From assembly GCA_041595355.1 (NCBI GenBank), contig JBFHKO010000042.1:1-14384 (forward strand): 14,384 nt of DNA, written 5' to 3'. Every line of letters starts with the position of its first letter. Position 1 is the first letter of the stretch. Positions 7,311 to 14,085 of this stretch are shown here, piece after piece. A program made the position numbers and the translations under genes. This DNA comes from JBFHKO01 sp041595355. GTDB taxonomy: Bacteria; Pseudomonadota; Gammaproteobacteria; Enterobacterales; Aeromonadaceae. The notes under the pieces were generated by a model that had not been told where the DNA came from, ran no database searches, and saw only the letters and a list, made by a program, of their open reading frames with translations.

Positions 7311-9455
7311 TTAGAACTTGCCGTAGTAGCCTTCTTTCAGGGCATCGTACAGGTTGGCTGCGCTGTGGATCTCGCCATCATACTCGATCTCCTCGTTGCC
7401 CCGCACCTGCACCTTGCTGCCGTCTTCGAGGGTGAATTCGTAGAGGGTGTTCTCCAGATCCTGCTCCTTGACCAGCACCCCCTGAAAGGCTTCCGGGTTG
7501 AAGCGGAAGGTGGTACAGCCCTTGAGGCCCTGTTCATAGGCATACATGTAGATGTCCTTGAACTGCTCATAGGGGAAGTCGGTGGGCACGTTGGCCGTCT
7601 TGGAGATGGAGGAGTCTATCCAGCGCTGGGCGGCGGCCTGAATGTCCACATGCTGGCTCGGATTGATGTCATCGGCGGTGATGAAATAGTCCGGCAACCG
7701 GCACTCGGGGTCCTCGCTATAGGGCATGGCCCGGGGGTTGATGAGCTCACGGTAGGCGAGCAGCTCGAAGCTGTAGACATCCACGCTCTCCTTGCTCTTC
7801 TTGCCCGCCCGGATGACATTGCGGGTGTACAAATGGGCAAAGCTCGGCTCGATGCCGTTGCTGGCGTTGTTGGCCAGCGACAGCGAGATGGTACCGGTCG
7901 GCGCTATGGAGCTGTGGTGGGTGAAACGCCCCCCCTGCTCGGCCAGCGCGGCCACCAGCTCGGGCTCCACCTCGGCCACCTGCTGCATGTAGCGGCTGTA
8001 CCTGGCGTGCAGGATGCGGCCGGGCACCTTGTCGCCCACCTTGATGCCATCCTGGGCCATCTCGGGGCGCTTGCGCAACAGCGCGGGGGTCACCTCGAAC
8101 TCCTGGTTCATGATGGGCGCAGGGCCTTTTTCCTTGGCCAGTGCCAGGGAGGCCTTCCAGCCGGTGATGGCCAGCTCCTGGGAGACCTGCTCGGTGAAGG
8201 CCACGGAGGCCGCGGAGCCATACTTGATGCCCAGCATGGTCAGGGTGGAGCCCAGGCCGAGAAAGCCCATGCCGTGGCGACGCTTGCTCATGATCTCCTG
8301 GCGCTGCTTTTCCAGCGGCAGCTGGTTGATCTCCACCACGTTGTCCAGCATGCGGGTGAAGACGGCCACCAGCTTGCGGAAACGCTGCCAGTCGAAGTGG
8401 GCCTGCTCGGTGAAGGGGTCGCGGATGAACTTGGTCAGGTTGATGGAGCCCAGCAGGCAGGCGCCGTAAGGCGGCAACGGCTGCTCGCCACAGGGATTGG
8501 TGGCGCGGATGTCCTCGCAGAACCAGTTGTTGTTCATCTGGTTCACCTTGTCGATGAGGATGAAGCCCGGCTCGGCATAGTCGTAAGTGGAGGTCATGAT
8601 GAGGTTCCACAGACGCCGCGCCGGCATGCGCTTGTAGACCTTGCAGGCCACCAGCCCCTGGGCGTTGAACACCACCCCTTCCTTGGTCGGCCAGTCGGCC
8701 CAGACCACATCGTCACCGGAGAGATCCGTCTTATCCAGCTCCACTTCCTTCTTGTTGAAGGGGAAGATGAGCGTCCACTCCCTGTCCTCGCGCACCGCCT
8801 CGATGAACTCCTCGGTGATGAGCAGGGAGAGGTTGAACTGGCGCAGGCGGCCATCCTCGCGCTTGGCCTGGATGAACTCCAGCACGTCCGGGTGACGCAC
8901 ATCCATGGTCCCCATCTGGGCACCGCGGCGACCGCCGGCGGAGGAGACGGTGAAGCACATCTTGTCGTAGATATCCATGAACGACAGCGGGCCGGAGGTG
9001 TAGGCACCGGCACCGGAGACGAAGGCGCCGCGCGGGCGCAGCGTCGAAAAGTCATAGCCGATGCCGCAACCGGCCTTCAGGGTCAGCCCCGCCTCATGCA
9101 CCTTGTTCAGGATGTCGTCCATGGAGTCCTGGATGGTGCCGGAGACGGTGCAGTTGATGGTGGAGGTCGCCGGCTTGTGCTCGAAGGCACCCGCATTGGA
9201 AGTGATGCGCCCGGCCGGAATGGCGCCGTTACGCAGCGCCCACAGGAACTCGCCGAACCAGGCATCGGGCTCGGCTTCCTGGGCCGCCAGCGCCCGGGCG
9301 ACCCGCTGATAGGTGTCGTCGATGCTGCCGTCTATCGGTTGTCCATCCTTGGTCTTCAACCGGTATTTGGTATCCCAGATCTCCAGCGAGGTGTCCTGCA
9401 TGGGGATTGTCATGGGATCGGCGTCTGTTTCCAGAACCACAGGTGATTTTGCCAT
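7311..9455 (-). CDS. nrdJa: Adenosylcobalamin-dependent class II ribonucleotide reductase, catalytic subunit NrdJa
   Basis: This enzyme reduces ribonucleotides to deoxyribonucleotides using a 5'-deoxyadenosyl radical from coenzyme B12, with or without oxygen. The 714 residues contain the finger-loop motif NPCGE at 320-324 (Asn320, radical Cys322, Glu324) and the redox cysteine pair Cys102 (NCTVSG) and Cys333. Cys333 lies 11 residues after the radical Cys, as in the Lactobacillus class II enzyme. The phosphate-binding stretch APTGTISLSLANNASNGIEP runs from 518. No ATP-cone is present at the short N-terminus, and no CxxC tail at the C-terminus; that tail is supplied by NrdJb. AAGG lies about ten bases before the ATG, a modest ribosome site. 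Two NrdR-like boxes lie upstream. Frames on the opposite strand are shadows. Confidence 0.95.
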   Translation of the reverse strand: MAKSPVVLETDADPMTIPMQDTSLEIWDTKYRLKTKDGQPIDGSIDDTYQRVARALAAQEAEPDAWFGEFLWALRNGAIPAGRITSNAGAFEHKPATSTINCTVSGTIQDSMDDILNKVHEAGLTLKAGCGIGYDFSTLRPRGAFVSGAGAYTSGPLSFMDIYDKMCFTVSSAGGRRGAQMGTMDVRHPDVLEFIQAKREDGRLRQFNLSLLITEEFIEAVREDREWTLIFPFNKKEVELDKTDLSGDDVVWADWPTKEGVVFNAQGLVACKVYKRMPARRLWNLIMTSTYDYAEPGFILIDKVNQMNNNWFCEDIRATNPCGEQPLPPYGACLLGSINLTKFIRDPFTEQAHFDWQRFRKLVAVFTRMLDNVVEINQLPLEKQRQEIMSKRRHGMGFLGLGSTLTMLGIKYGSAASVAFTEQVSQELAITGWKASLALAKEKGPAPIMNQEFEVTPALLRKRPEMAQDGIKVGDKVPGRILHARYSRYMQQVAEVEPELVAALAEQGGRFTHHSSIAPTGTISLSLANNASNGIEPSFAHLYTRNVIRAGKKSKESVDVYSFELLAYRELINPRAMPYSEDPECRLPDYFITADDINPSQHVDIQAAAQRWIDSSISKTANVPTDFPYEQFKDIYMYAYEQGLKGCTTFRFNPEAFQGVLVKEQDLENTLYEFTLEDGSKVQVRGNEEIEYDGEIHSAANLYDALKEGYYGKF

Positions 9456-9588
9456 CGTCAGTCAGCCTTATGTTCAGTAAAGCAGAATCCATCATAGAGC
9501 CCTCGGTCGAAGGCGCTATCAGGCATGCTGCTGGGGAGTCGGGGGGCCAGGGCGTCGTCCTGGCCAGCCAGTGCCGGCCAAGGGTAAA

Positions 9589-9604
9589 ACACTATATACG
9601 GGTA
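9589..9604 (-). promoter_or_regulatory. NrdR-box-like site, distal to NrdR consensus
   Basis: This 16-mer agrees at 11 of 16 positions with the NrdR consensus acaCwAtATaTwGtgt; the first ten bases are perfect. It is the left part of a longer inverted repeat, ACACTATA-N6-TATAGTGT (9589-9610). Removing six central bases would give an exact consensus box. It lies 32 bp from the second site, the helical phasing known for NrdR box pairs, and about 135-150 bp upstream of the nrdJa ATG. NrdR represses ribonucleotide reductase genes when dATP is plentiful. Confidence 0.6.
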
Positions 9605-9620
9605 TAGTGTGACAGAATGC

Positions 9621-9636
9621 ACACATTATCTAGTAT
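9621..9636 (-). promoter_or_regulatory. NrdR-box-like site, close to NrdR consensus
   Basis: The sequence acacattatctagtat matches the NrdR consensus at 13 of 16 positions, including the core C, central AT and T-w-G. Its start is exactly 32 bp from the first box, so both would face the same side of the DNA. Together they mark the nrdJa control region. I could not pick a convincing -35/-10 pair around them. Confidence 0.65.
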
Positions 9637-9667
9637 GTTTTTTCAAGCAGGCCGGTCTGCAAAGGGG

Positions 9668-9688
9668 CGCCATTGTAATGCAATGGCG
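9668..9688. promoter_or_regulatory. Inverted repeat upstream of the NrdR-like boxes
   Basis: Perfect 8-bp arms CGCCATTG (9668-9675) and CAATGGCG (9681-9688) are separated by five bases. It lies about 32 bp upstream of the nearer NrdR-like box in a 350-bp non-coding region (9456-9805), far from any coding end. The symmetry and position suit a second regulator's operator for nrdJa, but I do not recognise the site. Confidence 0.35.
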
Positions 9689-9776
9689 GCCGATTTCCAG
9701 ACCCAATCTGTAGGGGCTTTCCAAGTTGCTAAATTGTCACAAGATTTAAAATCCATTGCCCGGCTCACCCCCTGCG

Positions 9777-9804
9777 GGGGCGTTTCACCGCGCCGGTGCG
9801 CCCC
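9777..9804 (-). other. Bulged stem-loop just after moaE, possible transcript end
   Basis: On the minus strand GGGGCG-CACCG, a 3-nt loop, CGGTG, an AAA bulge and CGCCCC form a long GC-rich stem that begins 2 bp past the moaE stop. A second hairpin, CCCCC-N3-GGGGG (9768-9780), shares its last arm and would compete with it. Only a short TTTT follows further down, so this is a weak or rho-assisted terminator at best, or an mRNA-end stabiliser for the moa operon. Confidence 0.4.
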
Positions 9805-9805
9805 T

Positions 9806-10291
9806 TCACTGCCAGCGGTTGAGCGCCGCCTCGTCGCTGGCACGGGCGGCCACCCAGTGCGAGCGACCATCCGCAGTCAGCTCCTTCTTCCAGAACGGCG
9901 CCCGGGTCTTGAGGTAATCCATGATGAAATCGCAGGCGGCAAAGGCCGCCTGGCGATGGGCGCTGCTGACCAGCACCAGCACTATCTGCTCACCGAGTGC
10001 CAGTTCGCCGACCCGGTGAATGAGGGTGCAGCCTTGCAGTGGCCAGCGTTCACGCGCCCTGGCAACGATATCGGCCAGGGCGCGCTCGGTCATGCCGGGA
10101 TAATGCTCCAGGCACAGAGCGCTTACCTGTTCGCCCTGATTGAAGTCGCGCACCTTGCCCACGAAGCTCACCACGGCGCCGACCGCCGGATCGGCGGCCA
10201 GGCGGGCATACTCCGCCGCCAGCTCGAAGTCGCCGTGCTGCACCCGAATGCAATCCGCTGATGGCGGCGACGTCATCTCGCTCTCGCCCAT
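9806..10291 (-). CDS. moaE: Molybdopterin synthase, large subunit MoaE
   Basis: MoaE is the catalytic subunit of molybdopterin synthase; with thiocarboxylated MoaD it inserts two sulfurs into cyclic pyranopterin monophosphate. The 161-residue protein carries GAVVSFVGKVRDFN, LEHYPGMTE, RWPLQ..LIHRVGEL and the active-site stretch DYLKTRAPFWKKE. Lys128 and Lys135 align with the catalytic lysines of E. coli MoaE (119 and 126). The start at 10291 is preceded by GGAGG with a five-base gap, one base after the moaD stop. An internal Met6 is possible and would give a length closer to E. coli's 150, but it has no better ribosome site. It is the last gene of the moa operon. Confidence 0.96.
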   Translation of the reverse strand: MGESEMTSPPSADCIRVQHGDFELAAEYARLAADPAVGAVVSFVGKVRDFNQGEQVSALCLEHYPGMTERALADIVARARERWPLQGCTLIHRVGELALGEQIVLVLVSSAHRQAAFAACDFIMDYLKTRAPFWKKELTADGRSHWVAARASDEAALNRWQ

Positions 10292-10292
10292 G

Positions 10293-10535
10293 TCAGCCTC
10301 CTGTCACCGGCGGAAAGAAGGCCACCTCGTCCCCCGCCTGCAGCGGGGTGGTGCGGGAGACCAGGGTCTGGTTGACTGCCACCAGCAACTTGTCCGGGTC
10401 CAGCGCCAGCGCCCACCGGTCGCCCCGGGCCGCCAACAGGCAGCGCAGCGCCTCGACATCGGCCACCGCCTCGACGACGCTCAGCTCGCTCACCCCCAGC
10501 AGCTCGCGCAGCTGGGCAAAAAAGAGTACCCGCAT
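10293..10535 (-). CDS. moaD: Molybdopterin synthase, sulfur carrier subunit MoaD
   Basis: MoaD is the small ubiquitin-like sulfur carrier of molybdopterin synthase. It has 80 residues (E. coli about 81), begins MRVLFFAQLRELLG and ends in the obligatory GDEVAFFPPVTGG, whose terminal Gly is adenylated by MoeB and converted to a thiocarboxylate. The C-terminal tail inserts into MoaE. The start shares one base with the moaC stop (TGATG), and GGAGG sits five bases upstream, so translation is coupled to moaC. moaE follows one base after its stop, matching the 1:1 partnership. Confidence 0.96.
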   Translation of the reverse strand: MRVLFFAQLRELLGVSELSVVEAVADVEALRCLLAARGDRWALALDPDKLLVAVNQTLVSRTTPLQAGDEVAFFPPVTGG

Positions 10536-11014
10536 CAGACCTCCGCCTCGAAATCACCGGACTTGCCACCGGTCTTGGTCAGCAGGCGCACCTGCTCGAT
10601 CACCATGTCTTTCTGCACCGCCTTGCACATGTCATACAGGGTCAGTGCCGCCACCGAGGCGGCGGTGAGGGCCTCCATCTCCACCCCGGTCTGACCATTC
10701 AGGCGACAGAAGGTCTCGATACGCACCCGGCTCTGCTCCGGCAGCGGCGTCAGCTCCACCTCCACCTTGGAGAGCGCCAGCGGGTGACAGAGGGGGATCA
10801 GCTCGCTGGTCTTCTTGGCCGCCATGATGCCGGCGATGCGCGCGGTGGCGAACACGTCGCCCTTGTGGTGCTCGCCGCTCAGGATCAGCGCCAGGGTCGC
10901 GGGGGCCATGCGCACCCAGGCCTCGGCACGGGCCTCACGCCGGCTCTGCGGCTTGTCGCCGACATCCACCATGTGGGCCTCGCCACTGGCCTTGATATGG
11001 GTCAATTGACTCAT
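10535..11014 (-). CDS. moaC: Cyclic pyranopterin monophosphate synthase MoaC
   Basis: MoaC converts the MoaA product 3',8-cyclo-GTP to cyclic pyranopterin monophosphate. I place the start at the ATG ending at 11014, giving 159 residues beginning MSQLTHIKASGEAHMVDVG, which matches the E. coli start. GAGG lies nine bases upstream. Longer readings from 11053 or 11023 add residues with no homology and poor ribosome sites. With this numbering the catalytic residues fall exactly where E. coli has them: Lys51 (KGDV), His77 (LCHP), Asp128 and Lys131 (YDMCKA). The C-terminal TKTGGKSG is typical. The gene starts 11 bp after the moaB stop and overlaps moaD by one base. Confidence 0.96.
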   Translation of the reverse strand: MSQLTHIKASGEAHMVDVGDKPQSRREARAEAWVRMAPATLALILSGEHHKGDVFATARIAGIMAAKKTSELIPLCHPLALSKVEVELTPLPEQSRVRIETFCRLNGQTGVEMEALTAASVAALTLYDMCKAVQKDMVIEQVRLLTKTGGKSGDFEAEV

Positions 11015-11025
11015 GTTGCTCATCC

Positions 11026-11535
11026 TCAGCCCAGGTGGGCCACGAAGCTGCACGGACGGGTACGGGCATCCAGCTGGGGGGCGATGATCTGCTCCCAGGC
11101 GGTGCGGCAGGCATTGGTGGAGCCCGGCATGCAGAAGATGACGGTACGGTTGGCCATGCCGGCCAGGGCGCGGCTCTGGATGGTCGACGTACCAATGTCG
11201 GCAAAGGAGAGGTGACGGAACAGCTCGCCAAAGCCCTCGATCTGCTTGTCGAACAGCACCGAAACCGCCTCGGGGGTGGTATCGCGGCCGGTGAAGCCGG
11301 TGCCGCCGGTGACCAGGATCGCCTGTATCTGCTTGTCGGCTATCCAGCAGGAGACCCGGGCGCGGATGTCATACACATCGTCGATGACAATCTGCTTGTC
11401 CGCCAGCCGGTGGCCGGCAGCCTGCAGCCCCGCCACCAGCAGCGCACCCGAGGTGTCGGTCTCGGCATTGCGGGTGTCGGAGACCGTCAGTACGGCGATG
11501 TTCAGGGGTTTGAATTCAGCTACAGCATGGCTCAT
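11026..11535 (-). CDS. moaB: Molybdenum cofactor biosynthesis protein MoaB
   Basis: This MoaB/MogA-fold protein binds molybdopterin. In organisms without MogA, MoaB can adenylylate molybdopterin; in E. coli it is dispensable. The 169-residue length is right for MoaB. LNIAVLTVSDTR near the N-terminus, TGGTGFTGRDTTPEA (76-90) and MPGSTNAC (137-144) are the pterin/nucleotide-binding loops. Its ATG overlaps the mobA stop (ATGA), with AAGGA about nine bases upstream. No mogA is present in the window, so whether MoaB or an unlinked MogA does the adenylylation here is open. Confidence 0.94.
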   Translation of the reverse strand: MSHAVAEFKPLNIAVLTVSDTRNAETDTSGALLVAGLQAAGHRLADKQIVIDDVYDIRARVSCWIADKQIQAILVTGGTGFTGRDTTPEAVSVLFDKQIEGFGELFRHLSFADIGTSTIQSRALAGMANRTVIFCMPGSTNACRTAWEQIIAPQLDARTRPCSFVAHLG

Positions 11536-12119
11536 GAAGACGCATCCTTTTCTAGTCGGGTAACACAGTCACGCCACTGTTCGGGCGTGTTGGTATTGTC
11601 GAAACAGCCGCGCTCGGCAGCCGCTATGGGTAACAGATGAATGCCCATCCGCTGGTAGAAACCGTGGATGGAGTGATCGCAGGGATCCGTGCCCTCGGCC
11701 AGCAGGGCGGTCAGCCCGGCCAGCAACTGGGGATTGGGTTTGAGCAGCAGCGGAAACTGTGCCTCGGCGTAGCTGACGCCGTGGCTCACCTCGGGGGCGG
11801 CGTCCAGCAATCGCTGCAACTGGCGCTCGCCCAGGTAGGGCATGTCCACCGGCAGTATCAGCAGCTGGGCGCTCCGACAGGCGCCGAGCACGGCGGCGAT
11901 GCCCACCAGCGGGCCCTGGCCGGGATCGGTCACGCAGGTGTACCCCTCGTAGCGGCCGCTCACCACGACGGGATCGCAGCCCACCCGCGCCAGCAGCCGG
12001 TAGGCGCGTTCCAGCAGGGTCTGCCCCTGCACCGCCAGCAGCGCCTTGTCGTGCCCCATGCGGCTGGAGCGGCCACCGGCGAGTACCACGCCGGTCGTCT
12101 GGATCGTTGCACTGTTCAT
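11532..12119 (-). CDS. mobA: Molybdenum cofactor guanylyltransferase MobA
   Basis: MobA joins GMP from GTP to Mo-molybdopterin, making the bis-MGD cofactor used by DMSO-reductase-family enzymes such as nitrate reductase. The 195-residue protein has the nucleotide-binding loop LAGGRSSRMGHDKALL (13-28, Lys25), GPLVGI (69-74) and LPVDMPYL with metal-binding Asp92. The C-terminal NTPEQW is typical. GAGGT seven bases before the ATG supports the start. The gene lies 28 bp after moaA and overlaps moaB by four bases, so it is firmly inside the moa operon. In E. coli mobA is unlinked to moa. No mobB is seen next to it. Confidence 0.95.
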   Translation of the reverse strand: MNSATIQTTGVVLAGGRSSRMGHDKALLAVQGQTLLERAYRLLARVGCDPVVVSGRYEGYTCVTDPGQGPLVGIAAVLGACRSAQLLILPVDMPYLGERQLQRLLDAAPEVSHGVSYAEAQFPLLLKPNPQLLAGLTALLAEGTDPCDHSIHGFYQRMGIHLLPIAAAERGCFDNTNTPEQWRDCVTRLEKDASS

Positions 12120-12147
12120 GGGTTACCTCGCATGTTTACTCCGGGGG

Positions 12148-13128
12148 CTAACCACCGATGGAGGCCAGATGGGGCGTGGCGCCGGTGTTGCCCTGGTGCA
12201 GGAAATGGGTCTCCCGCTTCTCTTCCAAGGCTAGCCGGATCCGGCGCATCAGGGCAGGCTGATCGGCATCGCTTTGCAGCAACTCGCGCAGCGCCACCCC
12301 CCCCTCGCCAAACAGGCAAAGGTGCAGCTTGCCGAGCGCCGAAACCCGCAGCCGGTTGCAGCTGGCGCAAAAGTCCTTGCTGTAGGGCATGATGAGTCCC
12401 ACCTCGCCCTGGGAGTCGGCATGCCGCAGCACCTGGGCCGGGCCGTCGTCGACCGCACGAGGCTGCAGCTGCCAGCCGGCGCGCAGCAGCCGCGCCTTGA
12501 TGGGCTCGCCACTGACGTGATGACGGCTGAAGCGCTCGTCCATGTCTCCGGTCTGCATCAGTTCGATGAGGCGCAGCTGGATGGGCAAGGGGCGGATCCA
12601 GGCCAGAAAGTCATCCAGCTCGCGGTCGTTGAGATGGCGCAGCAGCACCGTATTCACCTTGATGGACGCAAAACCGGCCGCCAGGGCGGCCTCCAGGCCG
12701 GCCATCACCTCCGCCAGGCGATTCTCGCCGGTGATCTGATGGAACATGCGCGGATCCAGGCTGTCGATGCTGACATTGAGGTGGGTCAGCCCCGCGGCTC
12801 GCCAGCGGGCGGCCCGCTGCTTCAGGCGGTAACCGTTGGTGGTCATGGCCAGCTTCTCCAGGCCGGGAAGTTCGGCCAGGCTGGCGACGATGTCGTCGAA
12901 GTCGCGCCGCAGGCTGGGTTCGCCGCCGGTCAGACGGATCTTGCGGGTGCCCATGGCCACGAAGGCCATCGCCACCCGGCGCAATTCCGCCAGGCCGAGA
13001 AAGGCATTGCGCCCGTCGGGGCGGTAGCCGTCCGGCAGGCAGTAGGTACAGCGGAAATTGCAGACGTCGGTGACCGACAGCCGCAGGTAGTGAAACCGCC
13101 GCGCAAACGGATCTTGTAATGGCAACAT
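12148..13128 (-). CDS. moaA: GTP 3',8-cyclase MoaA (radical SAM)
   Basis: MoaA catalyses the first step of molybdenum cofactor synthesis, the radical SAM rearrangement of GTP to 3',8-cyclo-GTP. I use the ATG ending at 13128 (326 residues, E. coli 329). It gives the typical start MLPLQDPFARRFHYLRLSVT and has GGAAAGGTG just upstream. An in-frame ATG at 13209 would add 27 unrelated residues running through the riboswitch. Two 4Fe-4S clusters are encoded: N-terminal C23, C27, C30 (CNFRCTYC) and C-terminal C254, C257, C271. RLTGGEPSLRRD is the SAM-binding GGE motif. The C-terminus ends in the functional Gly-Gly. Translation is probably controlled by the upstream Moco riboswitch. Confidence 0.96.
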   Translation of the reverse strand: MLPLQDPFARRFHYLRLSVTDVCNFRCTYCLPDGYRPDGRNAFLGLAELRRVAMAFVAMGTRKIRLTGGEPSLRRDFDDIVASLAELPGLEKLAMTTNGYRLKQRAARWRAAGLTHLNVSIDSLDPRMFHQITGENRLAEVMAGLEAALAAGFASIKVNTVLLRHLNDRELDDFLAWIRPLPIQLRLIELMQTGDMDERFSRHHVSGEPIKARLLRAGWQLQPRAVDDGPAQVLRHADSQGEVGLIMPYSKDFCASCNRLRVSALGKLHLCLFGEGGVALRELLQSDADQPALMRRIRLALEEKRETHFLHQGNTGATPHLASIGG

Positions 13129-13248
13129 AAACACCTTTCCAAAGTCGGGAGGCCGGCGCATTTCTTTGCCGACCCTCGCGGTGCCCGGAAGGGCCCGCTC
13201 GGCCGCCACGCCCTATCGACAGACGTAGGCGAGGCGGCTCGGAGTTTA
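13128..13248 (-). promoter_or_regulatory. Moco (molybdenum cofactor) riboswitch upstream of moaA
   Basis: The moaA leader folds as the Moco RNA motif. P1 is TAAACTCC (13248-13241) with GGTGTTTA (13135-13128), one mismatch. Next comes GCCGCC-T-CGCC (from 13238) pairing with GGCG-T-GGCGGC, closed around 13225-13215. Then GCCC-TTCC-GGGC, and last GGTCGGC (13174-13168) with GCCGGCC (13157-13151) around the loop AAAGAAATGC. The segments AAGAAATG, CCTCCCG and GGAAAGGTGT are shared with the E. coli moaA leader as I recall it. P1 includes part of the Shine-Dalgarno and the A of the start codon, so cofactor binding should block initiation. There is no terminator between it and moaA, which points to translational control. 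Confidence 0.88.
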
Positions 13249-13274
13249 TCGTCTCGGCTCGGGCCGAATGGGTT

Positions 13275-13289
13275 CGGGGCCTGGCCCCG
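13275..13289 (-). other. Compact palindrome between moeB and the riboswitch
   Basis: CGGGGCC-T-GGCCCCG has 7-bp arms with a one-base centre, 23 bp past the moeB stop. As RNA it would form a hairpin with a slightly opened loop. There is no T-run after it, so it is not a standard terminator. It could reduce read-through from moeAB into moaA. I see no convincing promoter for moaA in 13249-13311. Confidence 0.3.
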
Positions 13290-13311
13290 TCGGCTGCAGG
13301 ATGACACTCCT

Positions 13312-14085
13312 TCAGGAGCCCGTCACCTCCCGGGGATGGCCACACACCGGGCAATCGGGGCGCCGGGGCAGACGCAAACGGCGAAACTCGCCGCTCAGGC
13401 CATCGATGAGCAACAGCTGACCGCACAGCGGCGTACCCAGCCCCAGCCACAGCTTGATGGCTTCCATGGCCTGCAGGCTGCCGACCAGCCCCACCAGCGG
13501 CGCCAGCACCCCGGCCTCGACGCAGGAGTGGCCCTGATCGCCGAACAGGCTGCTGAGGCAGGCGTAGCAGGGCTCGCCCTCACCCCAACGGAACAGGCTC
13601 ACCTGCCCCTCGAAGCGGATGGCCGCCCCGGAGACGAGGGGCACGCCATGGGCCCGGCAGAGGCGGTTCAGCAGGTTGCGGGTGGGCAGATTGTCGCTGC
13701 AGTCAAGCACCAGATCCTGCTCGGGCAGCCAGCGCTGCAGGCCCGCCTCGTCGGCGGCCACCGCATGGGTCTGCAGCCGCAGCCGCGGATTCAGGCGCGC
13801 CAGGCTCTCGGCGGCGGAGGCCACCTTGGTCTGCCCCAGACGGCTGTCGTCATGCAGCACCTGGCGCTGCAGATTGCTCAGCTCCACCCGGTCGCCATCC
13901 ACCAGGGTCAGCTGACCGATACCGGCTACCGCCAGGTATTGGGCGGCGGCACAGCCGAGCCCGCCCAGGCCGATGATCAGCACCCGCGCCTGCTTGAGGC
14001 GCGCCTGGCCATCGATGTCCACGCCACGCAGGTTGATCTGGCGGTGGTAACGCAGCAACTCGGTGTCGCTCAGCTCAGGCGTCAC
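13312..14085 (-). CDS. moeB: Molybdopterin-synthase adenylyltransferase MoeB
   Basis: MoeB is the E1-like enzyme that adenylates the C-terminal glycine of MoaD before sulfur transfer. The 257-residue protein has the nucleotide-binding loop GLGGLGC (39-45), the LVDGDRVELSNLQRQ segment, Asp130 in DCSDN (the catalytic aspartate at the same number in E. coli) and zinc cysteines C173, C176, C245 and C248. The conserved SCVEAGVLAPLVG is also present. No rhodanese domain is attached, so it is MoeB rather than a MOCS3-type fusion. Initiation is at GTG (14085), with GAGGTG about five bases upstream. GTGA overlaps the moeA stop by four bases, showing coupling to moeA. The partner moaD is downstream in the same cluster. 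Confidence 0.95.
   Translation of the reverse strand: MTPELSDTELLRYHRQINLRGVDIDGQARLKQARVLIIGLGGLGCAAAQYLAVAGIGQLTLVDGDRVELSNLQRQVLHDDSRLGQTKVASAAESLARLNPRLRLQTHAVAADEAGLQRWLPEQDLVLDCSDNLPTRNLLNRLCRAHGVPLVSGAAIRFEGQVSLFRWGEGEPCYACLSSLFGDQGHSCVEAGVLAPLVGLVGSLQAMEAIKLWLGLGTPLCGQLLLIDGLSGEFRRLRLPRRPDCPVCGHPREVTGS

Noticed and set aside
7266..9446. A 726-codon open frame on the + strand opposite nrdJa
   Set aside because: It mirrors nrdJa almost end to end. Its Gly/His/Leu/Val-rich product shows no domain, and nrdJa has full catalytic motifs. GC-rich codon bias keeps the antisense frame open.
9456..9805. Cobalamin riboswitch upstream of the B12-dependent reductase
   Set aside because: I found no B12-box-like segment (AGTCAGGAGACCTGCC type) in the leader. 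A faint GGCACTGG resemblance is not enough.
11015..11053. Longer moaC starts at 11053 and 11023
   Set aside because: The 11023 ATG directly abuts its GAGG and the 11053 codon lies inside moaB. The 11014 start matches E. coli MoaC exactly.
13129..13209. Longer moaA start at 13209
   Set aside because: The extra 27 residues are not MoaA-like and the codons run through the Moco riboswitch. The ATG at 13128 has a good ribosome site and the conserved N-terminus.
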